Below are positions 26,662-36,069 of a stretch of DNA of 64,000 bases, in pieces. The translations under genes were made by a program, and so were the position numbers. The notes beneath the pieces were generated by a model, which worked only from the letters and a program-made list of their open reading frames with translations, had not been told where the DNA came from and ran no database searches. How positions within the stretch are numbered: position 1 is the stretch's first letter; each line of letters opens with the position of its first letter. This DNA is from Acinetobacter portensis (GTDB taxonomy: Bacteria; Pseudomonadota; Gammaproteobacteria; Pseudomonadales; Moraxellaceae), in contig NZ_CP096120.1 of the NCBI RefSeq assembly GCF_023158935.1, positions 2,418,001 to 2,482,000 on the forward strand, in the 5' to 3' direction.

Positions 26662-27705
26662 CTAAACACCTAATATATGTTTATCTTTTCCACCTAGCCA
26701 GACTAAATATTCATTCTCTATTGCCTGCTTATACGCCCAGTCAGCAACCCGATGCGAACGTTGCAGATCGGTTAGAAAACCTAATTGAGAAATTTCCCGA
26801 ACAATAGATTGATCATGTAGATAGTTCCGCTCCTGCCACTGTTGCAGAAATTGTTCTGACGCCAAATAATTACTTTTTTGTGAGTTGCACTTTTCATCCG
26901 CCAGGACAAAATTATGTCCGGTATCGGCAGGATATAATGACCATGGAATAAAATGATCCACGGCATATTTTGAATTTTTTAGGCTTTTGCCACAGTAAAA
27001 ACACTGGCATTGCTGTACGTCAATTAAGAAGTCCGCGACCTTCCCCAGTTGATTGCGACTTGGGGCAAACATGAATTCATCTAGATCAGGCAAACCATCC
27101 AGTACCACTAGGTTCTGCTTGTTTAGCCGAACAAAATCAATCCAGCGCTTCTGGCACAACTCTTCAATGATTTCACTAAATTGTCTTAAGCAATACATCA
27201 CCTTGGGCAACAGCTTGAGGGACTGCTTGGAATCTTCAAGACTATAGAGAAACTCTATGGTTTGACCATTCAAATTCTGCAAATACACCACCGGCATTTG
27301 CTTTACCGTTGTTGCAACTGCTCGCTTCAACCTGTTCCAGTAAAGTACATCCTTTCTCAACGCGGCCAAGGTCTTGAATTGTTGCTGTGCTTTCTGGATT
27401 TCACTGATGATCTTTGCCTGCTTACCAGTGCTTTGATGAATAGTAAAAGGCTCATACTGGTTAAACTGAAACGGCAGTGACTGTTTCCAGTATAAGTCAA
27501 TAAACTTTTCAGCAATATCCTGATATTCTAAATGCAAGGCAGCACCGGTATCTTGACCCTGTTCAATCGCCAGACGCGTGATACTTATCAGCAAAGCAAA
27601 CTTATATGTCGAAGTAAAAGTCCCTGACTGCAATATCTGCTGAATATGCTTTAAGAATTTCAACTGTTCTTGAGGGGTTGGTATTTCGGCTATACTGAAT
27701 AACAT
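26662..27705 (-). CDS. HNH endonuclease domain protein
   Basis: The 347-residue protein has an HNH nuclease module at about residues 236-285. It comprises CFYCGKSLKNS (zinc cysteines), KYAVDHFIPWS (first histidine) and HNFVLADEKCNSQKSNYL (asparagine, second zinc ligand and final residues). The N-terminal 230 residues are helical and unfamiliar. Its ATG lies 2 bases after the stop of the methyltransferase gene, so the two form a tight operon. A nuclease paired with a methyltransferase beside a type I system suggests a second restriction-like unit, but the methyltransferase may not act on DNA. Confidence 0.82.
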   Translation of the reverse strand: MLFSIAEIPTPQEQLKFLKHIQQILQSGTFTSTYKFALLISITRLAIEQGQDTGAALHLEYQDIAEKFIDLYWKQSLPFQFNQYEPFTIHQSTGKQAKIISEIQKAQQQFKTLAALRKDVLYWNRLKRAVATTVKQMPVVYLQNLNGQTIEFLYSLEDSKQSLKLLPKVMYCLRQFSEIIEELCQKRWIDFVRLNKQNLVVLDGLPDLDEFMFAPSRNQLGKVADFLIDVQQCQCFYCGKSLKNSKYAVDHFIPWSLYPADTGHNFVLADEKCNSQKSNYLASEQFLQQWQERNYLHDQSIVREISQLGFLTDLQRSHRVADWAYKQAIENEYLVWLGGKDKHILGV

Positions 27706-27707
27706 AT

Positions 27708-28298
27708 CTAAGCCTGCACTTTTCTAATCAGAATATTCATCCACTCTTCTGTACGCTCTGGACGTTTATCTACAGTAATCCATTGTTGTAACAGTAAAGC
27801 CTGATCGATCTGCTTAAGTAAGTCATGAGCTTGCTGTTCATTCAAGTCAGTAAAGCTACGCCCCTCTATCTCACGGTCTGTATTGCCATACTTAAAAGAC
27901 ATGTAACACACACCATTTAGCTTTAATGCTTTGAATATAAGCCCCAGCACTTCAGTTAGGCGATCTCTTTCACAATGTAAAAGAGATGCACAAGCCCAAA
28001 TACCATCGTATTTATTATTCTCAGCTAGGTCATAAAAACTTTGCTGACGTACTTCAATATTGGTCAGCTCCCTGGCCTTTTTAACCAGCTCGGCAGAATA
28101 ATCAATTGCCTCAACTTGATAGCCTTTTTTCTTAAATGCCAAAGTGTCCCGCCCCGAGCCACAGCCCAAATCCAGGATCAATGCCTGTTCCGGCAAATAT
28201 CTTAGAAATGGTGCGTAAAGACTTTCCATTTCAACCTGATAGGTATTTTCAAAAAATGCTTGAGCATGTTGATTGTAATAATTTGATGTTTGATTCAT
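27708..28298 (-). CDS. Class I SAM-dependent methyltransferase
   Basis: The 196-residue protein has the Rossmann motif ILDLGCGSGRDTLAF (about residues 38-52) and the acidic end of strand 2 in VEAIDYS. IWACASLLHC follows at the post-II/motif IV position. No DPPY/NPPY adenine-methylase or PC cytosine-methylase motif is present, so it looks like the small-molecule/tellurite-resistance-like methyltransferase type rather than a DNA methylase. It is the first gene of the two-gene unit with the HNH protein, so it might act as a modifying partner, but this is inference. Confidence 0.82.
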   Translation of the reverse strand: MNQTSNYYNQHAQAFFENTYQVEMESLYAPFLRYLPEQALILDLGCGSGRDTLAFKKKGYQVEAIDYSAELVKKARELTNIEVRQQSFYDLAENNKYDGIWACASLLHCERDRLTEVLGLIFKALKLNGVCYMSFKYGNTDREIEGRSFTDLNEQQAHDLLKQIDQALLLQQWITVDKRPERTEEWMNILIRKVQA

Positions 28299-28449
28299 TG
28301 TCTAAAAGCCAATATCTTATGTTAAAGAACATACTGATTTTTCACTAGATAAGTCAAATGATCAGTCCTATGAATGAATCAAACTCTTATTTCACTGTAT
28401 CCGGACAACTGAGATAGAAACCAAACTGGTTCTTGTAAATGGAAAAAAT

Positions 28450-28779
28450 ATGGGCTTCAGATTTCGCAAGAGTATTAAACTGCTACCTGGATTAAAAATT
28501 AATCTGACACACAAAGGTATAAGCAGTGCAAGCATTGGCAAACCTGGTGCTTCCTTAAATATTGGCAAAAAAGGCACCCGAACCAGCGTTGGTATTCCTG
28601 GCACAGGCCTATCCTATTCAAAACACCAGCCCTATAAGAACAGAGCTGGCAACCAAGAGAATCCTGTTCAGGAACAACAACCGTTCTATACATCACATAC
28701 TGAGCAACCCAAATCGAATGTCTGGATTTGGGTAATTTTTGGATTATTTTGTTTTATTGTCGGGGCAATTATTTTTTGA
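28450..28779 (+). CDS. DUF4236 protein with C-terminal membrane anchor
   Basis: The N-terminal 55 residues match DUF4236: MGFRFRKSIKLLPGLKINL, GISSASIGKPGASLNIG and GTRTSVGIPGTGLSYS, a compact glycine-rich beta domain of unknown role. After a polar linker rich in glutamine and proline, the protein ends in one transmembrane helix (VWIWVIFGLFCFIVGAIIF). It is divergent from the methyltransferase gene. No operon partner is obvious. Confidence 0.8.
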   Translation: MGFRFRKSIKLLPGLKINLTHKGISSASIGKPGASLNIGKKGTRTSVGIPGTGLSYSKHQPYKNRAGNQENPVQEQQPFYTSHTEQPKSNVWIWVIFGLFCFIVGAIIF

Positions 28780-28878
28780 ATTTAGCCATTCTTTGTATCC
28801 TATAATATCCCCTGCTAGGCAAAATTTAATTCATTCATTACTATGGACGGATGTTAAATACAATAAAGGCTGCCGCTG

Positions 28879-29193
28879 ATGTCTGATAATGACAGTACTC
28901 TGGATTATGATGAAAATGATTTAATCGATTCTCCCTTGTCTCAAATTTTACAAGAGGATAATGAGCAAATTGAAGTTCTAATTTATCGATTACCTGATAG
29001 TGACTGGACACTGGAAGTGGTAAACCAAAATGGTACTTCTACGGTATGGGATGAAACATTCCCATCAGATCAGGAAGCTCTATCTGTCGCTTTAGATGGA
29101 ATTAAAGCCGCAGGCGGTATTAAGGCCTTTTCCGAACTCAGTGACCTCGAAGCAAAGAAAAATATTTTTCCTGAATCACTTACTCGCCATTAA
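28879..29193 (+). CDS. Acidic small protein of unknown function
   Basis: A 104-residue, strongly acidic protein starting at ATG 28879. The middle (IEVLIYRLPDSDWTLEVVNQ, then GTSTVWDETFPSDQEALSVA) looks like a small alpha/beta domain. No family is recognised. The codon pattern and the clean frame support a real gene. Confidence 0.6.
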   Translation: MSDNDSTLDYDENDLIDSPLSQILQEDNEQIEVLIYRLPDSDWTLEVVNQNGTSTVWDETFPSDQEALSVALDGIKAAGGIKAFSELSDLEAKKNIFPESLTRH

Positions 29194-29262
29194 AAATGAA
29201 GTTGCTGGCTTGGATCTGAGTCAGTATTTTTTGGATTCTTAGAACCTGTCGCGATGATAGGT

Positions 29263-29526
29263 TCACTTCAACCCAAACCCATCTAGTGTTGAAGGGTCAA
29301 AATTTTCATCAAACATAAACTCATCTGCTCGCTCTTTTTTTAATGTCGCAAGTGCATAAAAAAAACATTTCTCACATAACTGCAATTCATATCTTTCCCC
29401 ATCATGCTTAGAACCATAGCCCCAATGCGCAGATAAAGTTCCAAATTCCAATTTCGTTGATTGGTTGCATACATCACATACAACATCTGTAACAACTTCT
29501 ACCTGTTTCAGTTGTTTAATTTCCAT
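29263..29526 (-). CDS. Small zinc-ribbon-like protein
   Basis: An 87-residue protein with two cysteine pairs, CDVC at about residues 17-20 and CEKC at about 51-54, spaced as in a zinc ribbon. Between them is GTLSAHWGYGSKHDGERYELQL. The rest is acidic. It resembles small uncharacterised zinc-ribbon proteins of Acinetobacter and related genera. Function unknown. Confidence 0.65.
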   Translation of the reverse strand: MEIKQLKQVEVVTDVVCDVCNQSTKLEFGTLSAHWGYGSKHDGERYELQLCEKCFFYALATLKKERADEFMFDENFDPSTLDGFGLK

Positions 29527-29728
29527 ATACGGCTCCCGATATCAATCAAGTTGAATTTATCTACATACTTATCAAAAATTGATTCCTGTTTGGTTTTAAT
29601 TACCATTAAAAAAAGATCAAAAATACTATATATAGGGTTTTTATAATTTTACAACACAATATACGGCATATTCAGCCATTGCTCCTCTATTAAAAAATAG
29701 ATGAATATTACTGTATTGTTTTTACTCA

Positions 29729-30412
29729 ATGCCGTTTATGGATTTGACATCTGAACTACTTTTAAAGTTTCCAAAAACACAGATAAAAGCTGTAAAAAAT
29801 TTTCAAAAAATCAAAATTATGATTGATCCAAATGCTTATGGTTTACATCTTTGCTACTTAAATATATTTCAAAAACTTGCTGTAGATTTAGATATTTCTA
29901 ATCGCATAAAAGAGCTCCATGTATGGAAAAGCGAAAAAATTGATGGCTATACCATCTTTAATAATATCCACTTATATCTAAGCTATGTAAAACAAGATGT
30001 TAAAGAAATCACTTTAATTATCCATCAACAACCTACTTTTTCAGATGATGAATTAGTATTTCTTAAGGAGTTATGCAGTCGTGAATTTATTCAATTTATC
30101 AAAACTGTAAAACTTGACATCAAGTCGTTAAATCCAAGAAAAACTTTACATTTGATTAACACTCATCTTTCGCGTCAAACGTTATTAACACTTAATAAAA
30201 AGACTTCGTTCAAACCTCATCATCAAATGAGTCTAGAACTACTCGCACAATTACTTTCATGTTCTCGTAATCAACTCAATCAACGTATAAAAAATATCAA
30301 GCAAGAACGTACACAAATTTTTACTGAATTATCACAACACAGCAGGTGTGCAAAAGAACTAATCGATTGCTCTGATAGTTGCATAACTGCAGAAAAAATT
30401 TGGAGATCTTGA
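29729..30412 (+). CDS. First gene of recombinase operon, unknown
   Basis: The 227-residue protein has no catalytic motif I recognise. The C-terminal part contains a candidate helix-turn-helix, MSLELLAQLLSCSRNQLNQR at about residues 169-188. That fits a DNA-binding accessory protein for the two large recombinases encoded next. Its TGA overlaps the ATG of the next gene (TGATG), so translation is coupled. The start could also be the ATG at 29738. It might be a regulator or recombination accessory factor; the assignment is by position and the putative motif only. Confidence 0.6.
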   Translation: MPFMDLTSELLLKFPKTQIKAVKNFQKIKIMIDPNAYGLHLCYLNIFQKLAVDLDISNRIKELHVWKSEKIDGYTIFNNIHLYLSYVKQDVKEITLIIHQQPTFSDDELVFLKELCSREFIQFIKTVKLDIKSLNPRKTLHLINTHLSRQTLLTLNKKTSFKPHHQMSLELLAQLLSCSRNQLNQRIKNIKQERTQIFTELSQHSRCAKELIDCSDSCITAEKIWRS

Positions 30413-32685
30413 TGTTTAACGAACTAAACGAGCATATTGATTTACCCGTTATTTCACTACAAAAAACGATTGAAAAACTGTTCAATGATGAGCAATTTGA
30501 ACGTGCACAACATATTAACTTTATAATTAAATTATTATCTTCTCAACAGACTGACAACTTTTTAGATGGTCTCAATCTCGATTACTTTAACGCCGATATA
30601 AAATTTCAGTCAGATTTACCAAAGCCGTCGGTAATCTCTTTTTCTAAAAAAGTTAAGATCAGCAATCTGCCAATCACGTCATATATCAATTCAATTGCGC
30701 AACTATCTGAATCACAAACTCATGCGCAGCATTGGAATATTTTAGTTTTAAAAGCGGCAATTTATTTAATTGCTCTTCCTGAGCTTAAACCAGAGCTTTT
30801 TAAACAAGCACACACAGAACACTTCAATACCGTAAAGCGCTTATTCCAGCGCTTTAGGACTGCAAATAAAAATTTAGATACTGAAAAAAAATATCATAAT
30901 ACAGAAGAATATAAACGCCTCTGGAATGTCTATCTTAAAGATCTAACGCTGAGCTTAGAGCAATTTATTCAACATCTGATCACATTAGATACGGATGAAT
31001 TGCCTGAGTTTGATCGCAATCTACTCAATGATATTCGCATTACTTTTAACTATGTTTTAAAAAACAAAGCGAAGATTGCACGTGCCAGTATCGATACACA
31101 GCTTCAACATCAGTTTCTTGATGAAGAACAATTCATTGAAGAAAGTATCGAAATCAAAAAAGGGGCTAAATCTAAAGCACTGAATATAGAAACATTAATT
31201 GATGAACCAGTTGATCGACAGATAGTTGTTGATCCAATTCGCGTTACACCACTCGCAGCACATTCAGAAACAAGTCAAAGCTATGTTCTACCGCTTGTTG
31301 CAAAACATATTCAACGCAAAGAACATTTATTCACGTCGAGTAGTTTTTTCCCGAATCCATCTAGCGTGAATCATCTACTGAAAAGACTTCATGTGGACTA
31401 CTCTGAACATCAAAGCAAAAGTGCCTTGATCCTGCTGCTCGCATTTTTAACAGGCAACAGTGTGAATGAGTGGCTATATATACAAAGCAAGCGAGCTAAA
31501 AACTTCAATAACCGCCAAAAATTGATTAATAAAAATGATCAATTTTTCTTAAGCAGTAAATTTAATGTATTTGAGAACCGAGATTTTGAGTACTCAGATA
31601 GCCTGCTCAACCAGACCATCTATTTAGACATTCCAATACCCAATATATTTATTACGGATCTACGTGAGATGGATTCGGTTAGTTTCGATGATATACAGCA
31701 ATATTTACGCAAATTAAGACAAGAATTATTAATTCCAAAACTGTCTGTCGTAAAGGTGAGTTCTCTACTGCATCATACGGTTCTTGCAAAAATAGGGAAT
31801 AAACAACTCGCAGATTTAATCACAGGGATTGATGCCAATCAGTCATCATCTGTTTCTTATTGTCATCAGAATATCCCACGATTACATGCACAATATATTG
31901 ATATTCTAAAATCACTTTGTGCAGATGTAGCAAGCACATATGAAAGCTGTGTACCTTTGCTCTCTGATTCCATAACTCATTTTGGTAGTCGTAAAGCTCC
32001 AAAACCACAGGTAATTACAGAGATTTTTGCTGTATTGAAATTTAATATTTTTTCACAAGCCGAAGATGACCTAATTTCAATCTTTAATCATTACAACATC
32101 TGGCTATGGCATATCCTCCTTCTTTTTACAGCAGCACGCCCCGTTGCTGAATTCCCTGGATTTCTTAAAAACTTTAATTTAAAACGCCAAATTTTGATGG
32201 TTTCTGACAAAGAAGTAGGCGGCCGCAATGGATTCGGACGTCTAATCCCACTTTGTTCATTTTTAGTTGAAGAGATAAAAAAATTCCTTAAATTTTTAGA
32301 ATATTTTTCGACTCAAATCATGATGAGTCATCCAGCTTTAAGTGATGTTATACAACAAATAGAAGCAAGTAAGCTGCCCTTTTTGGGAATCATCCAAGAT
32401 GATGAGTGGAAACCACTAAGTCCTTCTACAGTCAAAGATTTCCATCCTGAATTAGGACTTGATCATGCAAATTGGCATCGCCATACAGCTCGTGCATTTT
32501 TGACTCATAAAATTACTGAACCTGAGATTTTAGCTCTCTTTGGACATGAGCTCATGCAACAAGAAGCAGCACATCCTTTTTCCAGTTTATCACTATCTCA
32601 ATTTTCTAAAATTGCGAATGTTTTAGAGCAAATGAAAGATCAATTTAAAATTAGCGGGATTGAAGTTCATGTCATCATTCAATAA
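30412..32685 (+). CDS. Large tyrosine-recombinase-like protein, 757 aa
   Basis: The C-terminal 200 residues carry a tyrosine-recombinase signature: the first arginine in FTAARPVAEF (about 576), a basic segment in SDKEVGGRNGFGR, HTAR in HRHTARAFL (about 691-694) and the second histidine in LFGHELM (about 711). The region where the nucleophile tyrosine should follow reads QQEAAHPFSSLSLSQF, with phenylalanine and no tyrosine. The remaining 550 residues are of unknown fold. The ATG at 30412 is coupled to the upstream stop, and its own 3' end overlaps the next gene by 17 bases. It probably acts with the other two products; its own strand-cleavage ability is doubtful. Confidence 0.75.
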   Translation: MFNELNEHIDLPVISLQKTIEKLFNDEQFERAQHINFIIKLLSSQQTDNFLDGLNLDYFNADIKFQSDLPKPSVISFSKKVKISNLPITSYINSIAQLSESQTHAQHWNILVLKAAIYLIALPELKPELFKQAHTEHFNTVKRLFQRFRTANKNLDTEKKYHNTEEYKRLWNVYLKDLTLSLEQFIQHLITLDTDELPEFDRNLLNDIRITFNYVLKNKAKIARASIDTQLQHQFLDEEQFIEESIEIKKGAKSKALNIETLIDEPVDRQIVVDPIRVTPLAAHSETSQSYVLPLVAKHIQRKEHLFTSSSFFPNPSSVNHLLKRLHVDYSEHQSKSALILLLAFLTGNSVNEWLYIQSKRAKNFNNRQKLINKNDQFFLSSKFNVFENRDFEYSDSLLNQTIYLDIPIPNIFITDLREMDSVSFDDIQQYLRKLRQELLIPKLSVVKVSSLLHHTVLAKIGNKQLADLITGIDANQSSSVSYCHQNIPRLHAQYIDILKSLCADVASTYESCVPLLSDSITHFGSRKAPKPQVITEIFAVLKFNIFSQAEDDLISIFNHYNIWLWHILLLFTAARPVAEFPGFLKNFNLKRQILMVSDKEVGGRNGFGRLIPLCSFLVEEIKKFLKFLEYFSTQIMMSHPALSDVIQQIEASKLPFLGIIQDDEWKPLSPSTVKDFHPELGLDHANWHRHTARAFLTHKITEPEILALFGHELMQQEAAHPFSSLSLSQFSKIANVLEQMKDQFKISGIEVHVIIQ

Positions 32686-35600
32686 AAAAATCCCAAAAAA
32701 ACGCTATGCTGAAGATAGACGTCAACTTCAACGTAATAAATTAGAAAAGAACCTACGAGCTAATGCAGAACAAGAGCTCCGACAGTACTTTGATGAGCAA
32801 AAATTCTCAAATGAAGACTTAATTCAAGCTTATCCTGCAATTTATGAGTTTATTAAACGTAAAGCACCGAATCTTGCCTGGAAAAAATATGCTCATGAAT
32901 TCTTCCGAACATATATCAAAGACCTTAATAAAAGCAATAGCCTAGACCTCCCACTACCTTATCTCACCTTTGAGATGAAACGCGATGAACCAATTTTCAC
33001 CCTAGATTGGATCCAAGCCGGTCATGAAATTGACATCATCCTCGAAAAACTGTGGGATTACTGGATTCTTGCTCAAGATAGTTCCGCTTTTTCTGATGAT
33101 GAAATTATCGGGAATATTCTACTTTGCTCAATGTTATACGGTGGATTAAATCAAACAGCTTCATTAAATGCTTTGCTTGAACATTTAAAAAACCCTGAAA
33201 AAATCCAAAAAATTTTCGATTTTAATATCATCTTTTTAGAGCCACTTTCTCCAAGCTATGGCGATCTATTTGTTGATGAAAAAACAATACGAAAATCGCG
33301 TAATTTTGTTCCAGATCAACTCACACGACTCTGGCTCATTCACTTCAATACAAGACAAATTCGTGACATCAGTCTAGACGTGAATGCGTATCTGCACCTC
33401 ATTTTTCAAAAAATAAAACATCCATACACCAACAAGACTTTTAAGTTTTTACGTGACTACGCCAATTTTAATTGGCTACAACTGCAGAATGCAGATGTTG
33501 ATCCTGCCCTCTCACAATGTTTGTTAGAAAATACACTCACGTGTGGTTTATCAGAACATGAGTTTGAAAACTTTGCATTCCCAAAATTTAAAACTCAATT
33601 AAGTGATGAAATCGAACGAAATGTCTCTTCTACAGCCAAAGTCCTACCAGATCTCAATACGTCTGAAGCGGTAGAGAATGTGATATTTATTCATAAAAAC
33701 TTGCTGAAAATAATTCGCACATCATCAACGGAACAACCTATTGCTGAACTCATTATTGATTTTTGCCTGCGTCACCAAGAGCAGTTTAATGAGTTTTCTA
33801 AACGTATTATTTTGTGGCTCATCAGTCTCTATCGACCAAGTTCAGCGCAAATAAAAAAATTATCAGCCACCTTTGATTTTGATACAACTCAGTACACGAA
33901 GGCATTTCAAGACAATCAAAAACTCGCAGATAGTTCAATCTATACATATTACACCCGGATCGCAGAACCGTTTTTAACTCATGCCTTACAATACTTCGAT
34001 GCCGACGATGACATTAATGATCTGCTGAACAAAATCTATCAACAAATCATTAGTAATACACGACTTGCTGATGAAGCAGATCGACCTGAGTTTAAAAAAT
34101 CTAAAGACCAAACAATCCGCATGTTGAAACGCTTTCACACCTTTCAACAAATTGTTTTTCAAGCAGAAGATTTTGAACTTGAATTTATTGCATCGCAAAG
34201 TCGACCACGGGCACGCATCATAGGTCATACAGCCTTCCAGGTCATATTAAAGAAGTTAAATCAGCTCTTACATGACCAATCCATCTCAGACCATCACTAT
34301 AAATTATTAAAAATCATTTATATTTTGGCTTACCGTACTGGTATGCGTATTAACGAAATACTCGGGTTACGTGTAAAAGATATCGAGGGTTTAAATCAAT
34401 TTTCTATCTGGGTTCAACCTTATGGTTCAAAAAAACAAGGGAATCAACATCTGCTCAAAACTGATAGTGCGGAACGGATTGTGCCTGCCTACGCTTTGCT
34501 TAAAGATGATGAGTACCAATTTTTTAGCGATTTTGTTGTTGAAAAACGTTTAGAGAATAAGAAAAGTTTATATTTATTCAGCAACTTGAATGAAAATGAA
34601 AAACTGAATAAACACACTGTCACCGTGCCCCTAAAACTGATATTGAATCAGGTCTTTAAAGAGCATCATTATTCATTTCACTCTTTTCGTCACACTACAG
34701 CGAATCACTTATCACTGTTACTCAACTGCGAATATGCACCACTTGTGCAAAAGCTGACTGACTATAGCGAAGACGAATATCAAAAAATTCGAGCTGAGCT
34801 ACTTCAGAATCAACATGGACAAAACCATTGGTTTGTTATTGCACATCTCTTAGGACATATAGAGCCAGTTGAAACTTTCAAAAGCTATATTCATTTAAGT
34901 TATCTAATAGCTGGTCAAAAACTACTAAAACATCATCCAGATATGCCTAATGAACTGGCTAAAAAAATCATGGGCCACAATGCAACGTTTAAAAATTTGA
35001 AAATAACAAATGATGAAAAAGACTTTAATTTTGAAAAAAACCAGGCAGTTCTAGCAACTATGTTATTGAACGATCAAACAAACTGGCTCCAAAGTAATGC
35101 TACTGACATTCTTAACGAACTGTCAGTACAAACAAATCAACCCCATGACTTTTTTGCTTTCTTCGCCGGCACAGAAGATTCTAAAATTTCACTTCAACGC
35201 TTTTATGAAACACTCAACTTATTAGAGACTACTCACGATCCTAAAAGTGCAGCTCAACGTATATGCTTACCAGAAGAGCTCGTAAATTATTGGTATGAAA
35301 ATGCCCTAAATTTAGCAGACATTAAATCAAAAAAAGGGAATCCTCGTTTATTTAGTATTGATAGCTCAACCCTTTTAAAGCCAGCGATGCTTGATACCGC
35401 TGAAGAGCTTCACGCTGTGACTTATTTTTTTGAACATCTACAGAAAATAACTCGCAAAAATCCAATACAAATTGAATTCATTTTGAATGTATTTTTGAGT
35501 CGAGTGACCGCATCACACACAGGTATCCATTATCGCTGGAAGGATATCAATCAACTCGAACATTTTTATTCCCAGGTTAAGGCTTTATTTCCTGCCAAAT

Positions 35601-35902
35601 TTTGGCACTTACTTGGACAAGATTTGCAAACAAAGTTAGATGCTAAACAACAGCCTCAACTTTTCAAATTAGCAAAAGCATCAACAGATAAACATCCATC
35701 GACTCTAGAGGAGTTTCCTCGTCTGCAACTCTATTCAGTAAAAGATGGTCATGCTCTTGCGGCATTTAAGTTTTGCTTACATATAGCATGTATTGGTCGC
35801 CCACGATCTGTTCAGCTTAATGACTTAGATGACATATCTCCTGCTACCCTACATAAGCCTATGGCTGTATTACACCAAGAGGAACTTTTTAAAACTGATT
35901 AA
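32669..35902 (+). CDS. Very large tyrosine recombinase, 1077 aa
   Basis: This protein has a complete tyrosine-recombinase catalytic set in the middle: arginine in YRTGMRINEILGLR (about 560) and lysine in the WVQPYGSKKQG strand. HSFRHTTANH (about 671-678) carries the HxxR box, LLGHIEPVE (about 730) the second histidine and FKSYIHL (about 740) the tyrosine. About 530 residues precede this domain and 330 follow it, making the protein about three times the usual integrase length. Start ATG 32669 overlaps the previous gene. The last 13 codons, from MAVLH at 35861, look like the start of a VapB antitoxin in the same frame, so the true C terminus may be altered. Confidence 0.8.
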   Translation: MSSFNKKIPKKRYAEDRRQLQRNKLEKNLRANAEQELRQYFDEQKFSNEDLIQAYPAIYEFIKRKAPNLAWKKYAHEFFRTYIKDLNKSNSLDLPLPYLTFEMKRDEPIFTLDWIQAGHEIDIILEKLWDYWILAQDSSAFSDDEIIGNILLCSMLYGGLNQTASLNALLEHLKNPEKIQKIFDFNIIFLEPLSPSYGDLFVDEKTIRKSRNFVPDQLTRLWLIHFNTRQIRDISLDVNAYLHLIFQKIKHPYTNKTFKFLRDYANFNWLQLQNADVDPALSQCLLENTLTCGLSEHEFENFAFPKFKTQLSDEIERNVSSTAKVLPDLNTSEAVENVIFIHKNLLKIIRTSSTEQPIAELIIDFCLRHQEQFNEFSKRIILWLISLYRPSSAQIKKLSATFDFDTTQYTKAFQDNQKLADSSIYTYYTRIAEPFLTHALQYFDADDDINDLLNKIYQQIISNTRLADEADRPEFKKSKDQTIRMLKRFHTFQQIVFQAEDFELEFIASQSRPRARIIGHTAFQVILKKLNQLLHDQSISDHHYKLLKIIYILAYRTGMRINEILGLRVKDIEGLNQFSIWVQPYGSKKQGNQHLLKTDSAERIVPAYALLKDDEYQFFSDFVVEKRLENKKSLYLFSNLNENEKLNKHTVTVPLKLILNQVFKEHHYSFHSFRHTTANHLSLLLNCEYAPLVQKLTDYSEDEYQKIRAELLQNQHGQNHWFVIAHLLGHIEPVETFKSYIHLSYLIAGQKLLKHHPDMPNELAKKIMGHNATFKNLKITNDEKDFNFEKNQAVLATMLLNDQTNWLQSNATDILNELSVQTNQPHDFFAFFAGTEDSKISLQRFYETLNLLETTHDPKSAAQRICLPEELVNYWYENALNLADIKSKKGNPRLFSIDSSTLLKPAMLDTAEELHAVTYFFEHLQKITRKNPIQIEFILNVFLSRVTASHTGIHYRWKDINQLEHFYSQVKALFPAKFWHLLGQDLQTKLDAKQQPQLFKLAKASTDKHPSTLEEFPRLQLYSVKDGHALAAFKFCLHIACIGRPRSVQLNDLDDISPATLHKPMAVLHQEELFKTD

Positions 35903-36004
35903 ATCACCGTTAGATTGCCTAAAGCATTTCACTTTAATGGCAACGAAGTTACTATTAAACGTTTTACTCGTGGTGTCTTGTTACTACCTATCGATTTTCC
36001 GTAA
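35861..36004 (+). pseudogene. VapB-like antitoxin remnant
   Basis: From ATG 35861 the frame reads MAVLHQEELFKTD, then TAA, then ITVRLPKAFHFNGNEVTI and KRFTRGVLLLPIDFP before a second TAA. LFKTD...VRLPKAF.F.G.EV.I is the AbrB/VapB antitoxin pattern. The toxin gene is absent, because an IS3 element begins at 36020. The first part is in frame with, and forms the end of, the 1077-residue recombinase frame. Either the recombinase element inserted at this antitoxin gene, or the two genes were fused by deletion. Confidence 0.6.
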
Positions 36005-36069
36005 TCGTGACTTTCGTATTGAACCGTACCGGGTTTGTCGGAGACTCAATATTCTGAGAGACTATTCCG

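Noticed and set aside
29729..35902. Tn554-type tnpABC module
   Set aside because: Protein sizes and order (227, 757, 1077) do not match Tn554 (about 361, 630, 125).
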